Below are positions 1-11,679 of a stretch of 64,000 bases of DNA, piece after piece. The DNA comes from Pegea sp. RAD2-039. Its lineage: Eukaryota; Chordata; Thaliacea; Salpida; Salpidae. Every line of letters starts with the position of its first letter. Position 1 is the first letter of the stretch. The notes below the pieces were generated by a model that worked only from the letters and a program-made list of their open reading frames with translations, was not told where the DNA came from and did not search any database. Where the stretch lies: positions 62,001-126,000 of the forward strand of contig JAQGEQ010000283.1 in NCBI GenBank assembly GCA_034620365.1. Reading direction: 5' to 3'. The translations under genes and the position numbers were made by a program.

Positions 1-1292
1 AAGTACGAAATGTAATTTTCTCCTTTCTTATGATCAGGTATCATCAGTGCAAACCCAATAATCAGCTTTTTATATAAGGCTACCACAGTATAATCTGGAT
101 ATTCCAGATATTCTATGACATTCTCAATTTGTTTAAAAAACTTTCGGCACAGGCAATTGATGGTTGGTACATGGTGAGGTTTCAGGTAACAGTAATCAAT
201 AGAATCTGTCGATAGTGTTGAAGAATAATCACAATTTGAAGCTGATTGATGTTTCTTCATTCGAATTTGCTGAAGAGTTGCTAGCATTGGAGGTTTACTT
301 TCAAAATCTTGCCATATAAAAGGTCGCAGTTCACGTCCAGTGTAGGGACTAACAACAGCTTTGAATCGTTCTTTGCTTTCTAGACCAACAGTGATGAGTA
401 AAGTTTCTTGAAATTCTTGGGAATCAAGGTAGAATGGAACTTGTAAAAGATTTGAAAAATGTTTTCTTGGACGTTTTTTCATTTGACGCTTTCTCTTTGA
501 AGGGGCATGTTTGGTTACTTTCATTTCGTCAAATGGTTTCTGTTTAGGAACTGATTCTTCTTTAGCTGCATGTTTCTTGAAACTATTCTCACTTTTTTTT
601 AAAGAGTATTTAGACACATTGATAGTTGGTAGTTTTCGGGACCTCTGATTTTCATCCTCATTTTCCTCTGACATTCCATCACTTTCAGAGGTCTCTTTAT
701 ACACAGATAAATTATTTGTTATACAAGAAACATCAACTGAACCAGAATTTTCGTTTTGGCTCGTTTCAAATTCTGCAGACTTTGTTTCATGAGATGGTTC
801 AAAACATGGAGAGCCAGCATCATCCTTAACTCTCCACCAGCCTTCTTCTTTCAAAACCTGACGACCATTCATGAATAAACAACTTGCAGAATTTAAAGCT
901 TCTTTTAAAAAGTCCAAAAATTGATATTCTTCAGTTGCTGTTGGATCCATCTCAGGAAAAAATGAAAGAAGATTAGATCTAACAAAATCTTGAATATCAG
1001 TTTCTAGTTCATAAAAACCCATGTTTCCAAGTTGAGATTGTCTCATATTACATAAAGCCAGATGAGCTATTTTTACCCAAGATAGCTTTTGACGATTGAT
1101 TACTTCCTTTTTAGGAGAACAAAAATAACATTCGAAGTCAAAGTAATTATCATAATGGACCTGAGACGGATTGCCTACTCTTATACAGCACTCATGTACT
1201 ATATTTTTGCATTTCATGCAATGAAAAACAGTAACCCCATCTTCCTTACAATGGCAGTACCGGCATCTTCTTTCTTCTGATGTCATATTCAT
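1..1292 (-). CDS. KAT14: KAT14 / CSRP2BP-like histone acetyltransferase, 5' part (runs off the window)
   Basis: Acetyltransferase subunit of the ATAC histone acetyltransferase complex, acting in the nucleus. Reading in from the start codon at 1292 gives about 430 residues in one open frame with no stop before base 1, so the 3' end is missing. The N-terminus is a small Cys-rich zinc-binding module (CRYCHC, then HCMKCK, ECC and CYFC). A variable Lys/Ser-rich linker with KRKRQMKKRPRK follows. The diagnostic KAT14 core starts near residue 313 (SPYTGRELRPF, SKPPMLATLQQIR, then YCYLKPHHVPTINCLC). The GNAT domain begins at LIIGFALMIPDHKKGENY, where the window ends. An in-frame stop lies 24 bases upstream, fixing the start at 1292 or at the second Met at 1286. 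The match to the vertebrate protein through the SPYT block is strong; the N-terminal linker is divergent and shorter than in vertebrates. Confidence 0.87.
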   Translation of the reverse strand, partial: MNMTSEERRCRYCHCKEDGVTVFHCMKCKNIVHECCIRVGNPSQVHYDNYFDFECYFCSPKKEVINRQKLSWVKIAHLALCNMRQSQLGNMGFYELETDIQDFVRSNLLSFFPEMDPTATEEYQFLDFLKEALNSASCLFMNGRQVLKEEGWWRVKDDAGSPCFEPSHETKSAEFETSQNENSGSVDVSCITNNLSVYKETSESDGMSEENEDENQRSRKLPTINVSKYSLKKSENSFKKHAAKEESVPKQKPFDEMKVTKHAPSKRKRQMKKRPRKHFSNLLQVPFYLDSQEFQETLLITVGLESKERFKAVVSPYTGRELRPFIWQDFESKPPMLATLQQIRMKKHQSASNCDYSSTLSTDSIDYCYLKPHHVPTINCLCRKFFKQIENVIEYLEYPDYTVVALYKKLIIGFALMIPDHKKGENYISY

Positions 1293-1724
1293 AATAGAGA
1301 CCTTATCATTAATTTATTAAGTTACAAATAAGATACACTTTGAAATTAAAATAAAAGTTTCATTTTCTTACTAATAAATATAAAATAGTTGTTAGGCTTG
1401 TAAGAAAAAATAGCTTAATCTTAAAAATAACAACTATTCTAATTTCTAGTTATATTTAATTATATTATTCAGTATTTTTTGAAATATTAAGAACAAATAA
1501 TTGCTACAAAAACATCTTGAATTAAAAATCAATACTTTATTAATGGTTTAAACATATATATATATACATCTTCCTCTCTTTATAATAAATTATTATCCAA
1601 CCTATAATTATAAAAGTTATATATATAATATAATTTATTTATAACACACAATAGATTGAATATAATATATCTTATGAAATTAAATGTCATAAAAGTAAAA
1701 TAAATTTGAAAAGATTATACTTAC

Positions 1725-1800
1725 CTCTACAGTGTTGCTATTTTTCTACATTATCTAGGTTAAACTATGATACTTAAGACTATTCAATGATTTTTCTGAA
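1725..1800 (-). other. possible 5' untranslated exon of KAT14
   Basis: On the minus strand a near-perfect splice donor (GTAGAG|GTAAGTAT) lies at 1724-1725, about 430 bases upstream of the KAT14 start codon. A possible acceptor (TATTTATTAG) lies near 1369. The stretch upstream of the donor has no long frame, so it would be a non-coding first exon. Its 5' limit is a guess. Confidence 0.3.
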
Positions 1801-3464
1801 GTCTTATTGCTTTTGTTTACAATATGAGCTGTATAATTTATCACCTGCAGCCATGAGTCAAATAAAATAAATAAATGAATTACAGTTGAGCAAATTTAAA
1901 TTTACCTGCTTTAATTCCTACTTGTACACTACCTGATTTTCTATATATTTATTAACTACAACATCTTTTATTAATTATTACAATATTGAACTTAAAAAAA
2001 AAGCTATAGCATCAGATAAAATAATTCAGCTCATCAAAAAATGTGAAAAAAAAACAGTTTACCAAAATGTTTGCTTAACCACAATAAGATACTATTATGA
2101 AAATCTTCATAACTTTTCAAGCTTCTTAAAATTACTTTATAAGTTATTGTAGAAATTGAAGAATTACTTTTCATATATTAAATACTGTAGAAAATAATTG
2201 AAATAGCAATACAACTGAGTAACAAAAGTAATTTGTCATAAGTGTTATTCTATAGTGGCCATAATAAATCATTTTATCATTAATAATTAACACAAAGATT
2301 GATAGATTGTTTTGATTTCAGTATAGAAAAAAGTATACAAGAAAAGCAATACAAAAACTAGAATATTTGTAGCATGACATTATAACAGTCAAGGACATTT
2401 TATGGAAACTGGACAAACTTTTTTATTAATTCATTTCAAAAATATGTAAAACTCTTTGAAAATATACACATCTAACAAACCCATGTGCTAACATCACTTT
2501 CAACTTAAAACCAATCACTAATAACGCCATTTTATATACAATCGAAATTTGGTGCTAGTTAATAGTCGCTTAGACTCATTTGAAACCGTAAACTTTTAAT
2601 GTGAAGCGTTTTATATATTGGATTAAAAAAGCTCTTAAAAGAGAATTATAAAATTAATTAATGAACCACATCTTGGCAACTAGAAACTTGACAAATTTTA
2701 AATCATCGGAAATTTTGCTTTTATCAAAACCAAATTGCCTTGTTTTTAATACTTGATATCATAGTACAAAATTTTTAGATAAGTAGAATGAGGAAATTTT
2801 ACTTAATTATACATTGAAAGTTTTTACTAATTTGCTTTTTTGTTGTTTTTTAAACAAAGATGGCATAAAAATCAATTACATATAGAACATGATTACGATT
2901 TTTACAAAACTAAAAAAATTTTGTTTTCTGCTGTTTATTATATTTAAGAAGCAGAATTATTTTCACTTTCTCTAATAATCATTTCTTAATGAAGATTTGT
3001 CATAAAGATATTTAGCGAATTGGATACTAGCTATATGTATCTCCGCTTGCTAAATTTAATACACTTGGATTAACACAGAAAACCTACTTTGATAAAGTGT
3101 GCGCAAAAAAAGCCTAATTCACAACCTCAAAAATTTTAATAACCGAACAGACTGAGTCTTTCTTTTTTGGAATGTGAAACTGATATAGAATATTATTTTT
3201 CAGCAACTTCTATATATTCATATGGCGGGTGTGATACCAAAAGTATAAGTCATACGAAGGTTTTATTAATATGCAGAACAAATTATTATGGCAATTAGGT
3301 TGGTGACAATATATCGTTAAGTCTAGAAATTCAGTATAAATATGAATCTACTGATATTTGTATTGATATGTTCTATTTGAATTAGGTTATGGGCTTTATT
3401 CATTTGAATAAGAATTGTAAGTATTTAAATATTTGCGTGCCTTTTATTGTTTCTGTTGGTATGA

Positions 3465-3775
3465 ATATGAATATCAGCTTCTTCAATTTAGATACTTTGG
3501 AAAGTTTGACGGATTAAATACGAGCTAATTCTTATTTTTGAAATTATCCACAATTTAATTGACGATTAAGTTTGATGATTTCTTTTCCATTAGTCCTTCC
3601 CTCAAGTTATATCAACTCAGACGACACATTACATCTTTATAAGCCGATATCGCTTGGTATATTAATCAGAGCGAGTTTTTTCTCATACCACACAATTATT
3701 ACTTGGAACCAGCTGCCATCAGACATTGTCATGTCAAAATCACTCGCGTTGTTCAAGCAAAAATTAAAACGTTAA
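3465..3775 (+). mobile_element. LINE fragment, C-terminal end of reverse transcriptase ORF (copy A)
   Basis: Decayed reading frame matching the C-terminal end of CR1/jockey-type non-LTR retrotransposon ORF2: FFSYHTIITWNQLPSDIV, then SLALFKQKLKR and a stop. The same block recurs at 31640-32275 (copy B) and 14872-14992 (copy C), with closely related DNA (the DNA motif CAGCTTCTTCAAT followed by AGATACTTTGGAAA). Stops and frameshifts mark it as dead. Confidence 0.7.
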
Positions 3776-3814
3776 AATATTGCCAACAAGTCATAAATAA
3801 TAACAATTCTATAA

Positions 3815-4020
3815 GTTTTCTTGAGGTTTTCAGAGGTGTTTCCCAAGGCAGCATAGTTGGCTATAACATTTATGTCAATGCTATTACAAATAGTCCGGCA
3901 TCATTAAATGGTTCTGAAAACTGAATACTTTTTGCCGACGATACTAAACTTTTTGGTACTAAATCAGTTGCTCGACTAATTTATGGCTTCAATCGATACA
4001 ACTCAAGCTCGCCACCGACA
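3815..4020 (+). mobile_element. LINE fragment, reverse transcriptase catalytic core
   Basis: Contains the two most conserved non-LTR reverse transcriptase blocks: FRGVSQGSIVG (the GxxQGxxxxP-type motif, with its usual Pro missing) and, after one stop codon, LFADDTKLFG (the catalytic FADD motif). In an intact element this core precedes the C-terminal block seen in copy A, but here it follows it by about 40 bases. The two pieces are therefore from different copies or were rearranged. Confidence 0.72.
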
Positions 4021-5462
4021 AATGTTTTCACCTGTCAATAAATAAAACTTCAAGCTCTAACTCAACATCAACAGAGTGTTATTTAGACAATAATAAAATC
4101 TTCGATAAAAATAGTATATAGATATCAATTATTCCTTATTTTCGAGATTTTCAAAAGTCGTAACTACCCACTAAAACAAGGCTATTTTTAAATGTCATCT
4201 ATAGTTTTTGAAAATAAATGTTTTTGATCAGCAAATATTTCAACTGACGCTTATATAGAAGATTTTCTTTAGTCTTAGCTGATATTTGCTTTACCCAAAT
4301 TTTACAGTTTTTAATTTATGTGATATCGTATGAAATAACAAACTGATTAGCATGAAAGTCGGTGGGATGTAAAAGAAAGCAAGACTAATTTGATTCGAAG
4401 TAAAATCAAAGGTGCAGCTGTATAAAGTTTATGTCTCACTCACTTTAAAACTTGTGTTCGATTTTAAAAAACTACACAGCTAAAAATATTTATCAGTAAA
4501 AATTCTCACATGCTACATTTAAAGCTTATACCATTCAAAGTTTTCTTTTTGATGATGGCTTTTTATGTTGATTGTGCTTATTTTAGTGTTTTATAAGGAG
4601 GAGTCTATCTTTATACGCTGAGGCAAACAAAGCACAAGAAAAAAAATCAATTAATTAATTATAATTTGTAGACAATTAATAAAATAGATTTTATCTTAAC
4701 TGGCTTATTTAATAAAAGCGTTTTGATATCTTCTACCTCTCCAACTAGCCCTTAAATCGTTCTTTATTTTTTGTTGATTCATCTATTTACATTCAAAAAT
4801 ACTCTGAACGACAATATGTGTGAATGCCGAGCCTGTATTGAGATTTTAAAATTTTCACAACTAAATTTCCATCTACAACAATGTTAGCATGTAAGTATTT
4901 ATAGAAGGAGACATTATTTTGCTGCTTGTAATCGCTCACAATTGCATTAGTGATAATAAATAATTCTCATATATTCTAACTATGTATGATTATGTTTTCT
5001 TGTATAAGGTTTTCGTTTCAAGAAACAATTAAAATTAATTAATGAAAAACTTTTTAACAGCTGTAAACTACATGATTAAAACATTATTATATAACTTTTT
5101 ATCACCAAACACTATTTATACCTAAAGTATTTTTTCATTTGTTAGTTTTCTTTTAATATTTTTCTATATTTTAATTTTATCAAACAATTCTCTCTAAAGA
5201 TATTTAACATTTTTTCAAAATGTTGAAGAATTGTTAGATTTATAAAATACAGAATTTTTAATGATTAATTTATAGTTAAATTTCATATTACGAAAATTTG
5301 ATTTATCAAATATAGTTTCTAATCATATTTATTAACCTAAATCAGTAAGAGAAATATAAGTATTTAATTATTAAATAGAATTTATATATATTTAACAAAT
5401 ATTATAAATCAAAGTTATTAAAAGTTGTTTGTATTTTAACTTAACTGTCATAATACTTAATA

Positions 5463-5475
5463 AGTTTTTTTGCAG
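5463..5475 (+). promoter_or_regulatory. splice acceptor just upstream of CNTD1
   Basis: A T-rich tract ending in TTTTTTTGCAG finishes at 5475, 58 bases before the CNTD1 start codon in an otherwise intronless gene. It could serve a 5'-leader intron or a spliced-leader addition site. Confidence 0.4.
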
Positions 5476-5533
5476 GTTTAATTATAAAATTACTTTTTAA
5501 ATGACTAACTCTTTGTAATGTAATAATTGACCT

Positions 5534-6631
5534 GTGATGAGCTATAGTGGGATTTTTCAAAAGTTGTCTTTAGTTAGTGATGAATTGTTAGAAGATTGTA
5601 TGAAAGTTTTATTGTTAAGCAATATAGAAGAAAGAAAACAAGTCAATTGTATTCAATTTAATGAAATTGATGTATCTAGCTTATGGTCTGAAAGAAAAGA
5701 AAATATTTTCAAATACATAATTTATTCATGTCAGATATTGCAGCTAAATGATGAAATTAAGGTTCTTTCTTTAGAAATTTTTGATGGAGTTGTCAGTAAT
5801 ATGTTTGTACTTGCTTTTTTCTATGCATTTGAAATCACCAAAAATGATCATTTTCATAATATGGCAGGTATTTCTGAAGAAATTTTATCCAAAAATTCTT
5901 TAAGAAAACTAAAAAATAGATTTTATATATTCAAGTTTAATCATTTAATGAGAATGGACTTTGATATTCAGAATAAAAGAAAACTTAAATTTTGGAATAA
6001 AATGATAGATTCTTTTGAAAGTAAAACTTTTTTGAACAAAAAACAAAGATGGGATAAGATAATAAGTTTCATCAAATCTAATACAGAAAAAATAGCCTTT
6101 GTTTCTATTCTACTGGCTAATAAGATACAATCATTTGATAAGAAACCCCCTATCAGAAAATTTATTTCAATGTTAAATATTAGTCATAAGTTTAATAAGG
6201 AAGATGTTGTTAAAATGGAAATTCTTGCTCTAGAAGTTTTAGATTTTAGGGTTTTAAAAGGGCCTTCAGTGTACCCTTGTTTAAGATTATTCATTGAAAC
6301 TATACATCGATTTAGTGTTTATAAGTTTGATGATTCTGCTGTTGTCAACTTATCAAGTGAAGTTTTACTATGTGTAATTTATCATCAATGGAAAATTTAT
6401 GAAAAGTTGTGGTCCTTTGTTTTACTAAAAAACCAGGATAACTATTTGAGTAAGGCTGAGTTAGTCAATGATGTTATTTTGTTATCTTGTTCTATAGCTG
6501 TAGCATCAGCTTACTTGTATGATAAAAGGCTTAGTAATGAGTTTATTTCTAAGTTGAGTCAATTAACAACTTTATCTGAAAGTACAATGTTAGAATTGGC
6601 TAATATAATTCTACTTAACATATTAACTTAA
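5534..6631 (+). CDS. CNTD1: CNTD1-like cyclin N-terminal domain protein (meiotic cyclin)
   Basis: Cyclin-related protein whose animal homologues (mouse CNTD1, worm COSA-1) promote maturation of meiotic crossovers, probably through a CDK2-type partner. The 365-residue frame has no introns. Residues about 180-250 align with the CNTD1 cyclin core: IAFVSILLANKIQS, then KFISMLNI, then LEVLDFRVLKGPSVYPC. The C-terminal half keeps the family pattern (EVLLCVIYHQWKIYEKLW and SIAVASAYLYDKRL). The N-terminal 160 residues are poorly conserved and Lys-rich, and the protein is somewhat longer than the about 330-residue vertebrate form. The gene ends only 237 bases before cyclin H on the same strand. Assignment rests on remembered alignment to human CNTD1; another divergent cyclin is the main alternative. 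Confidence 0.76.
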   Translation: MMSYSGIFQKLSLVSDELLEDCMKVLLLSNIEERKQVNCIQFNEIDVSSLWSERKENIFKYIIYSCQILQLNDEIKVLSLEIFDGVVSNMFVLAFFYAFEITKNDHFHNMAGISEEILSKNSLRKLKNRFYIFKFNHLMRMDFDIQNKRKLKFWNKMIDSFESKTFLNKKQRWDKIISFIKSNTEKIAFVSILLANKIQSFDKKPPIRKFISMLNISHKFNKEDVVKMEILALEVLDFRVLKGPSVYPCLRLFIETIHRFSVYKFDDSAVVNLSSEVLLCVIYHQWKIYEKLWSFVLLKNQDNYLSKAELVNDVILLSCSIAVASAYLYDKRLSNEFISKLSQLTTLSESTMLELANIILLNILT

Positions 6632-6796
6632 TTTATAGTATTCTAAACTTGTGGTGGATTTTTATCTGTGATTTTTTGGTTAAAAATATGATTTCAATAC
6701 CCTAAATTTTTATAAAGTGGATAAGTTATAATTATCAAAAGTAATTAAAAATGTTATTTCTTCATATACATTTAAACTTTCTTATACTTTAATAGT

Positions 6797-6826
6797 ATTA
6801 AATCTATTTTTCATTTATTTTTATAG
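6797..6826 (+). promoter_or_regulatory. intercistronic poly(A) signal plus splice acceptor, CNTD1-CCNH
   Basis: In the 237-base gap an ATTAAA hexamer (6797-6802) is followed by a T-rich tract ending in TTTTTATAG at 6826, 42 bases upstream of the cyclin H start codon. No AATAAA is seen in the gap. This arrangement resembles the junctions of spliced-leader operons, but is also compatible with two independent genes. Confidence 0.35.
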
Positions 6827-6868
6827 TTTGGAAATTAATGTATGAAATTATTTGAATAATTTTTTATA

Positions 6869-8587
6869 ATGTATCATAGTAGTTCTCAGAAAATATTTTG
6901 GACTTTTGTTGATGAAGATGAACTGACAAAGTTATGGAAAAAAGCTGATTATAATTATAGATCAAGTTATTGTTCTAAACATGAAACTAAAGGTTTTTAT
7001 TGATTTATAAACATTTCCCATAATTTTATTTAAAATAAGATAATTTTTTTAATAAAAAGATATTTTTCTGTTGTCTAAGTTGTTATTAAATAAAAATATA
7101 CAATTAGTTTAATGATTATTATAAAATCTGAATTATTTATATGCAAAAAATATAATCATACAATTGGATATATTAATATGAATGAGAGTTTTGTGCAGGA
7201 GTTTCTAAATCTTATGTTTAACTTTTAGATATATTGGATGATGAGTTCTTTTTAACTATTGAAGAGCATAAGTTAATTGTTAAACACTATGAATCTCAAA
7301 TGCGAGAGTTTTGTGCTAAGTTCAAACCTCCTTTACCTTCTAATACACTTGGTACAGCTTGTGCTTATATGAAACGTCTTTATCTTAAGACATCATCCAT
7401 GGAATATCATCCTAAAATTATGTTTCTTGTTTGTGTATGGCTAGCTACTAAGGTACACATCCAACTACATTTAACTAATTTAATTTTTTAGTACATATAT
7501 GCTTCTGTGAATTTTATTGAAATTATTTTGTTTCTTTTTAAGATTGATGAGTTCAACGTTTCAATCACTGAGTTTATTAGTAATGTTACTTGGGTAGATA
7601 AAAGTAAAGCTATTACAGCAATTCTAGATTTGGAGCTCAAACTAGTACAGGTTTTACAATCATTTAGTGACATTTTGTATTTTTTGGTTACATAATTAGC
7701 AATCATCAAATAGTTATCCTTAATATTTAATTTATACATTCAAATCTTTAACTAATAGTTTGAAATCTGTTTTTACGACCTTATTGTTAAATTGTTGTTG
7801 AAATTTGATAATTTCTTGTCATTTTAGAAGCTAAATTTTCATCTTACAATTCACAACCCTTACCGACCATTTGAAGGATTTTTGATTGACTTAAAGACTA
7901 GGTTTCCTATAAATAATGATTTTCAGCAGCTTCGACCATCCGTAAGTGTTGACTATTTGAAAATCTTTCTATAAAAATCAGCATAACTACATTTTCAGCT
8001 GATAATTTTTCCATTTAAAACTTTCCACTTTCAGATAAACATAACTTTTTTTTTCAGGCTCACCAGTTTATATTAGCTTCGTTTCAGACTAATGTAGGGC
8101 TTTTGTACCCCCCATCTCAAATTGCTTTAGCTGCTTTACTCGATGCGGCTTTTAAGATCAATCTAAACATCGACAAGTGAATAACATCTACTTCAAAAGC
8201 TAACAGCAATCTAAATCTAACTAATTTTTAATTTAAGGTATGTTACTGATGTATTAGTTGCTGGTCAGCCACAAGAAACTCTTCAAAAAATGATTGCTAG
8301 ATTGAGAATGATAAGAGGGTTAGTTGAAAATGCAAATAAAAATATATCTGATGAAGAAAGTATCCAGAAAATTAAAGAAAAGTTAAATAACTGCTATGCC
8401 AAGGTAATGATTGAATGTTTGATTAAACTATAAAAAACTGATATATGCAATTATAAATATTCAGGAAAAAGATCCAATGAACACAGAGTATAAGAAAAGT
8501 GATAAAAAATCGAAAGAAGAACAAAAGATGCAGAATAATGTTGCTCCTAAACCTCCGAAAAAACGGAAGATTAAGGAAGAGGTTTAA
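6869..8587 (+). CDS. CCNH: cyclin H (CDK-activating kinase / TFIIH subunit)
   Basis: Regulatory partner of CDK7 in the CDK-activating kinase and in TFIIH; activates cell-cycle CDKs and phosphorylates the RNA polymerase II tail. Seven exons with GT-AG borders: 6869-6992, 7229-7452, 7543-7650, 7828-7941, 8058-8176, 8238-8403, 8465-8587. Phases join exactly to 325 residues (human 323). Recognisable are the N-terminus [62 protein letters not shown] and [13 protein letters not shown]. The tail is Lys-rich ([12 protein letters not shown]), a likely nuclear signal. Introns are 61-236 bases. AATAAA at 8771-8776 is a plausible poly(A) signal. Confidence 0.96.
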
Positions 8588-11500
8588 TGAACTGCAATTT
8601 GCATTTGAATCCAAACTTATGTGATAAGCATTCATTTACTAATAGTTAAAAAAAAAATATTTTACAAATAATTAATTAGGTTATTTTTTATTTATTTATT
8701 GTTCTGTTAAAATGTCTGGTAATCTGCTTAGAAACATCAAGTTTCTGAAAAAAATAAGTTGCCAATTTATAATAAATTATTTCAAACTAATTCTGATCTT
8801 TGTTGAATGTAGGATTTTTCAAACTTTTGAAGATTGAGAGTTTCATTCAAAAGTAGTTTGAGAGCTGCAGGTTTTTTACAATAACAAATATCTTAAAAGT
8901 ATAATAACTATTTAATACAAATACAACTATCTTTATACAAATAATTTCCCAAACAACCAAGCAAAGTCGTTAGTGTGAAATTTGAAATTTATCTTTATTA
9001 CTTGGAGTGAGGCACATACTGTAGCTTGTAAACTTTGCTTAAGATCTACGTCAGTTGTTTTGCTTTTGAAAATCATTTTACTGAGAAGTGACTCAGGCTT
9101 ATATGATTAATCAAATACGTTAGCAATCCTCTGAGTATTTTCTATCAGATGGAAGTATTTTTCTCAGAAACTTTACTCTAAAATCCCAGCAGACTTAACT
9201 TTTTGTTACTGCTCAAAATCTAATTGCATCTTCAACTAAATATGATCTGGAATCGATGTTACAGCTATTGTCATAGAATTAACAAACAATTCTATTGAGG
9301 GTAAAGAATAATCCTTATCGTCTATACGATGTTAGAACTGGTCAGCTAGGCTGGTAATAAGTTTTTTATATGTCTCCGAATTTCGTCATCTCGAAATACG
9401 GTTAATCAAGAGATGCAGTATCTATTTGCAGAATTGAAATTAGACATTTTCAGAATTGAAAGAGATTTTAGTTTCATTTATATGAACAAATGCATTCATT
9501 TTTTACCTATATATCAAAATATGACCACTGAAAATAGCTGCTAAGTTTTAACTTTTTTGTTATCAAGTTTGGTTGATTATCTAAAAATCAGATCGTTTTG
9601 CTGGCGATTTGTCATTTCTTACCAATAAATTAATAAAATTAATAAAAATTTTCAAAATAGATCTTTTTCAAATTTTGAAACACTCCTCGAGAGTTGAGTT
9701 TGAGGACTTCTGGTTTTAATAACCTTGAAGTTTAAGAAAGCTTTTTGATAAATACTGTTTGATAATTGTATCCTTATGCGGCTTTAACCTCATTTAAATT
9801 TTCAAAGTATAGATATTTATTTTGCAGTTTTTACTCAAATCACATTTATACATCACTGCCCACTCATTAAAGAAAAGCGATGTTTTTAAAGTCAAAAACA
9901 TCTTTGAAATATTTATTAATTATTTGCACCGATAATTAAGTAACCTCTTGCTTGGCTGAAAGTAAAACGAAGCGATGACTGTTAAAATATAATAAAATCG
10001 TAGAAGGATTTCTGTAGAGCTGTTAGACAGAGCTTCAGTAAGAGAAACTGACATTTTGTTATGTAAGAATCAGATATAATTGTAGTTAGTATACACACTT
10101 TTGAAACATAGCATGATTTTTAGTATCTAAGTAAATTTTTTAACGAAATTTCTAGATACGTTTCGACTAAACGTGCTGATAGCTAAGTTAAAGATAAATT
10201 AGGCTGACACAAAACATTTTTGGACAATTTATTTGTTACGATGCTAGTTGATGATACATCGCAAAAGTGCTCTTTTCTAATACTAATTATGCGCACTATT
10301 TTTTAAGATAAAAAGTAGAAAAATTGCTTGCGATGAAATTTGAAAATACAGTCTATAGAATTAAAAAATTCTTGAACCACCAAATATAATTCTTAAAAGT
10401 TTCATAGATTAGTAGTATGTAGTAAACATAAAAATCTTATTTGCTCAGTACTTTTTTTCTAACAAGATTACATGATATAAAAGTCAGAGACTATAACTAA
10501 GTTAGAAGCAGCAAACCTTACCATAAGGACTTAATTATTCATAGACAAGGTTAAAATCTTGAGGTAAAAGTATCTAAAATTTCAAAGTAAGTCTTTAAGA
10601 CAAAATTCAATCGATAAGCCTTTCTTATTTCAGAAATGTATATTTGGTTATTAATTATTAAGGAAATAATCTTAAATATTATTTTTATTATGAGCTGAAC
10701 TTTTCAATAAACTGAAAAAAAAAATAGAAACAAATTATTTAAATAGATATAGTCTAGATATTATAGAACAGTTTTATCTATTAACTGTTTTGAATTGAAT
10801 AAACTCCATTTTATCCAAAGTTCTTGAAAGCTTGTTTATAATCATAACTTAATTACAAAACGTAATTTTCAAGCGTTGATTTTAATGGCGTTTTCTCCTT
10901 ACTAACATTTCTTTTGTTTTGAATTATAATTTTCCTGATTTTACTTTTTCGATGGGTACATAACAAAGTGACTTTATAACAATTTTAGTTTTTTTATTCT
11001 TGCATCCTTTGTAAGTATTTGTAAGTTTTTTAGAACAGCTGTAAAAAAAGACTTCAAGTTTAATATGTTCTACTAGATTTTGCCAATATATTTACACGAT
11101 TGTAATTATATGAAACTGATATTTATTTTTATAGTATCATGCGCTTTCAAGAAACTAGTCTGTTTTTTACATTAGATTTATGTAGTTAATGATTTAACAA
11201 CTTTTTAATTAAAATTTTAGTTGATTAAAATTTGCTAACTTTTATGTTTATTAACCCAGGTTAAGTAACTTAATAATTCTAGTTGTAAATTCTTAATAAT
11301 AGAGTTATTTTATTGTTTTATAAAAAAGGTTTTTTTAGTCTTAGATTTGTTCTCTTTTATTCCTTATGTTTGTTATTTGGTCTTATAATTATTGTTTGTT
11401 TAATTTGTATCTTTTACTAATTTTAGATTAACTCAGATTGTAATCTAAAGTAGAAAATTAGATTAGTTATTAATAAACTGAAGATTTAATTACCCGAGAT

Positions 11501-11679
11501 AACTATTAATTCTCAGTATTTATGAATAGGTGAAAAGTGCAAGGTTTAACATTTGTCAATTATTTTGGCAACTTTCATAAGTTAAATCTTTTGATGTTCT
11601 TTCATGATTGTTACTCTATGTTTTGGTTGATGTTAGATTCTATTTTTTTCAGAATAAATAAGGTTTTTCAGTTGAAACT
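8588..11679. other. intergenic region between CCNH and INPP1
   Basis: About 3.1 kb of AT-rich sequence. After the cyclin H 3' untranslated region, with AATAAA at 8771-8776, no coding region, RNA gene or clear repeat is recognised. Acceptor-like CAG sites preceded by T-tracts at 11652 and 11671 lie just upstream of the INPP1 start. Confidence 0.6.

Larger units (their letters stand above)
1293..5533. other. intergenic region between KAT14 and CNTD1
   Basis: AT-rich DNA separating two divergently transcribed genes. It holds the possible KAT14 leader exon, a short AT dinucleotide run near 1554, and retrotransposon fragments at 3465-4020. No other coding signal is recognised. Promoters for KAT14 (leftward) and CNTD1 (rightward) must lie here but no clear core promoter is visible. 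Confidence 0.6.
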
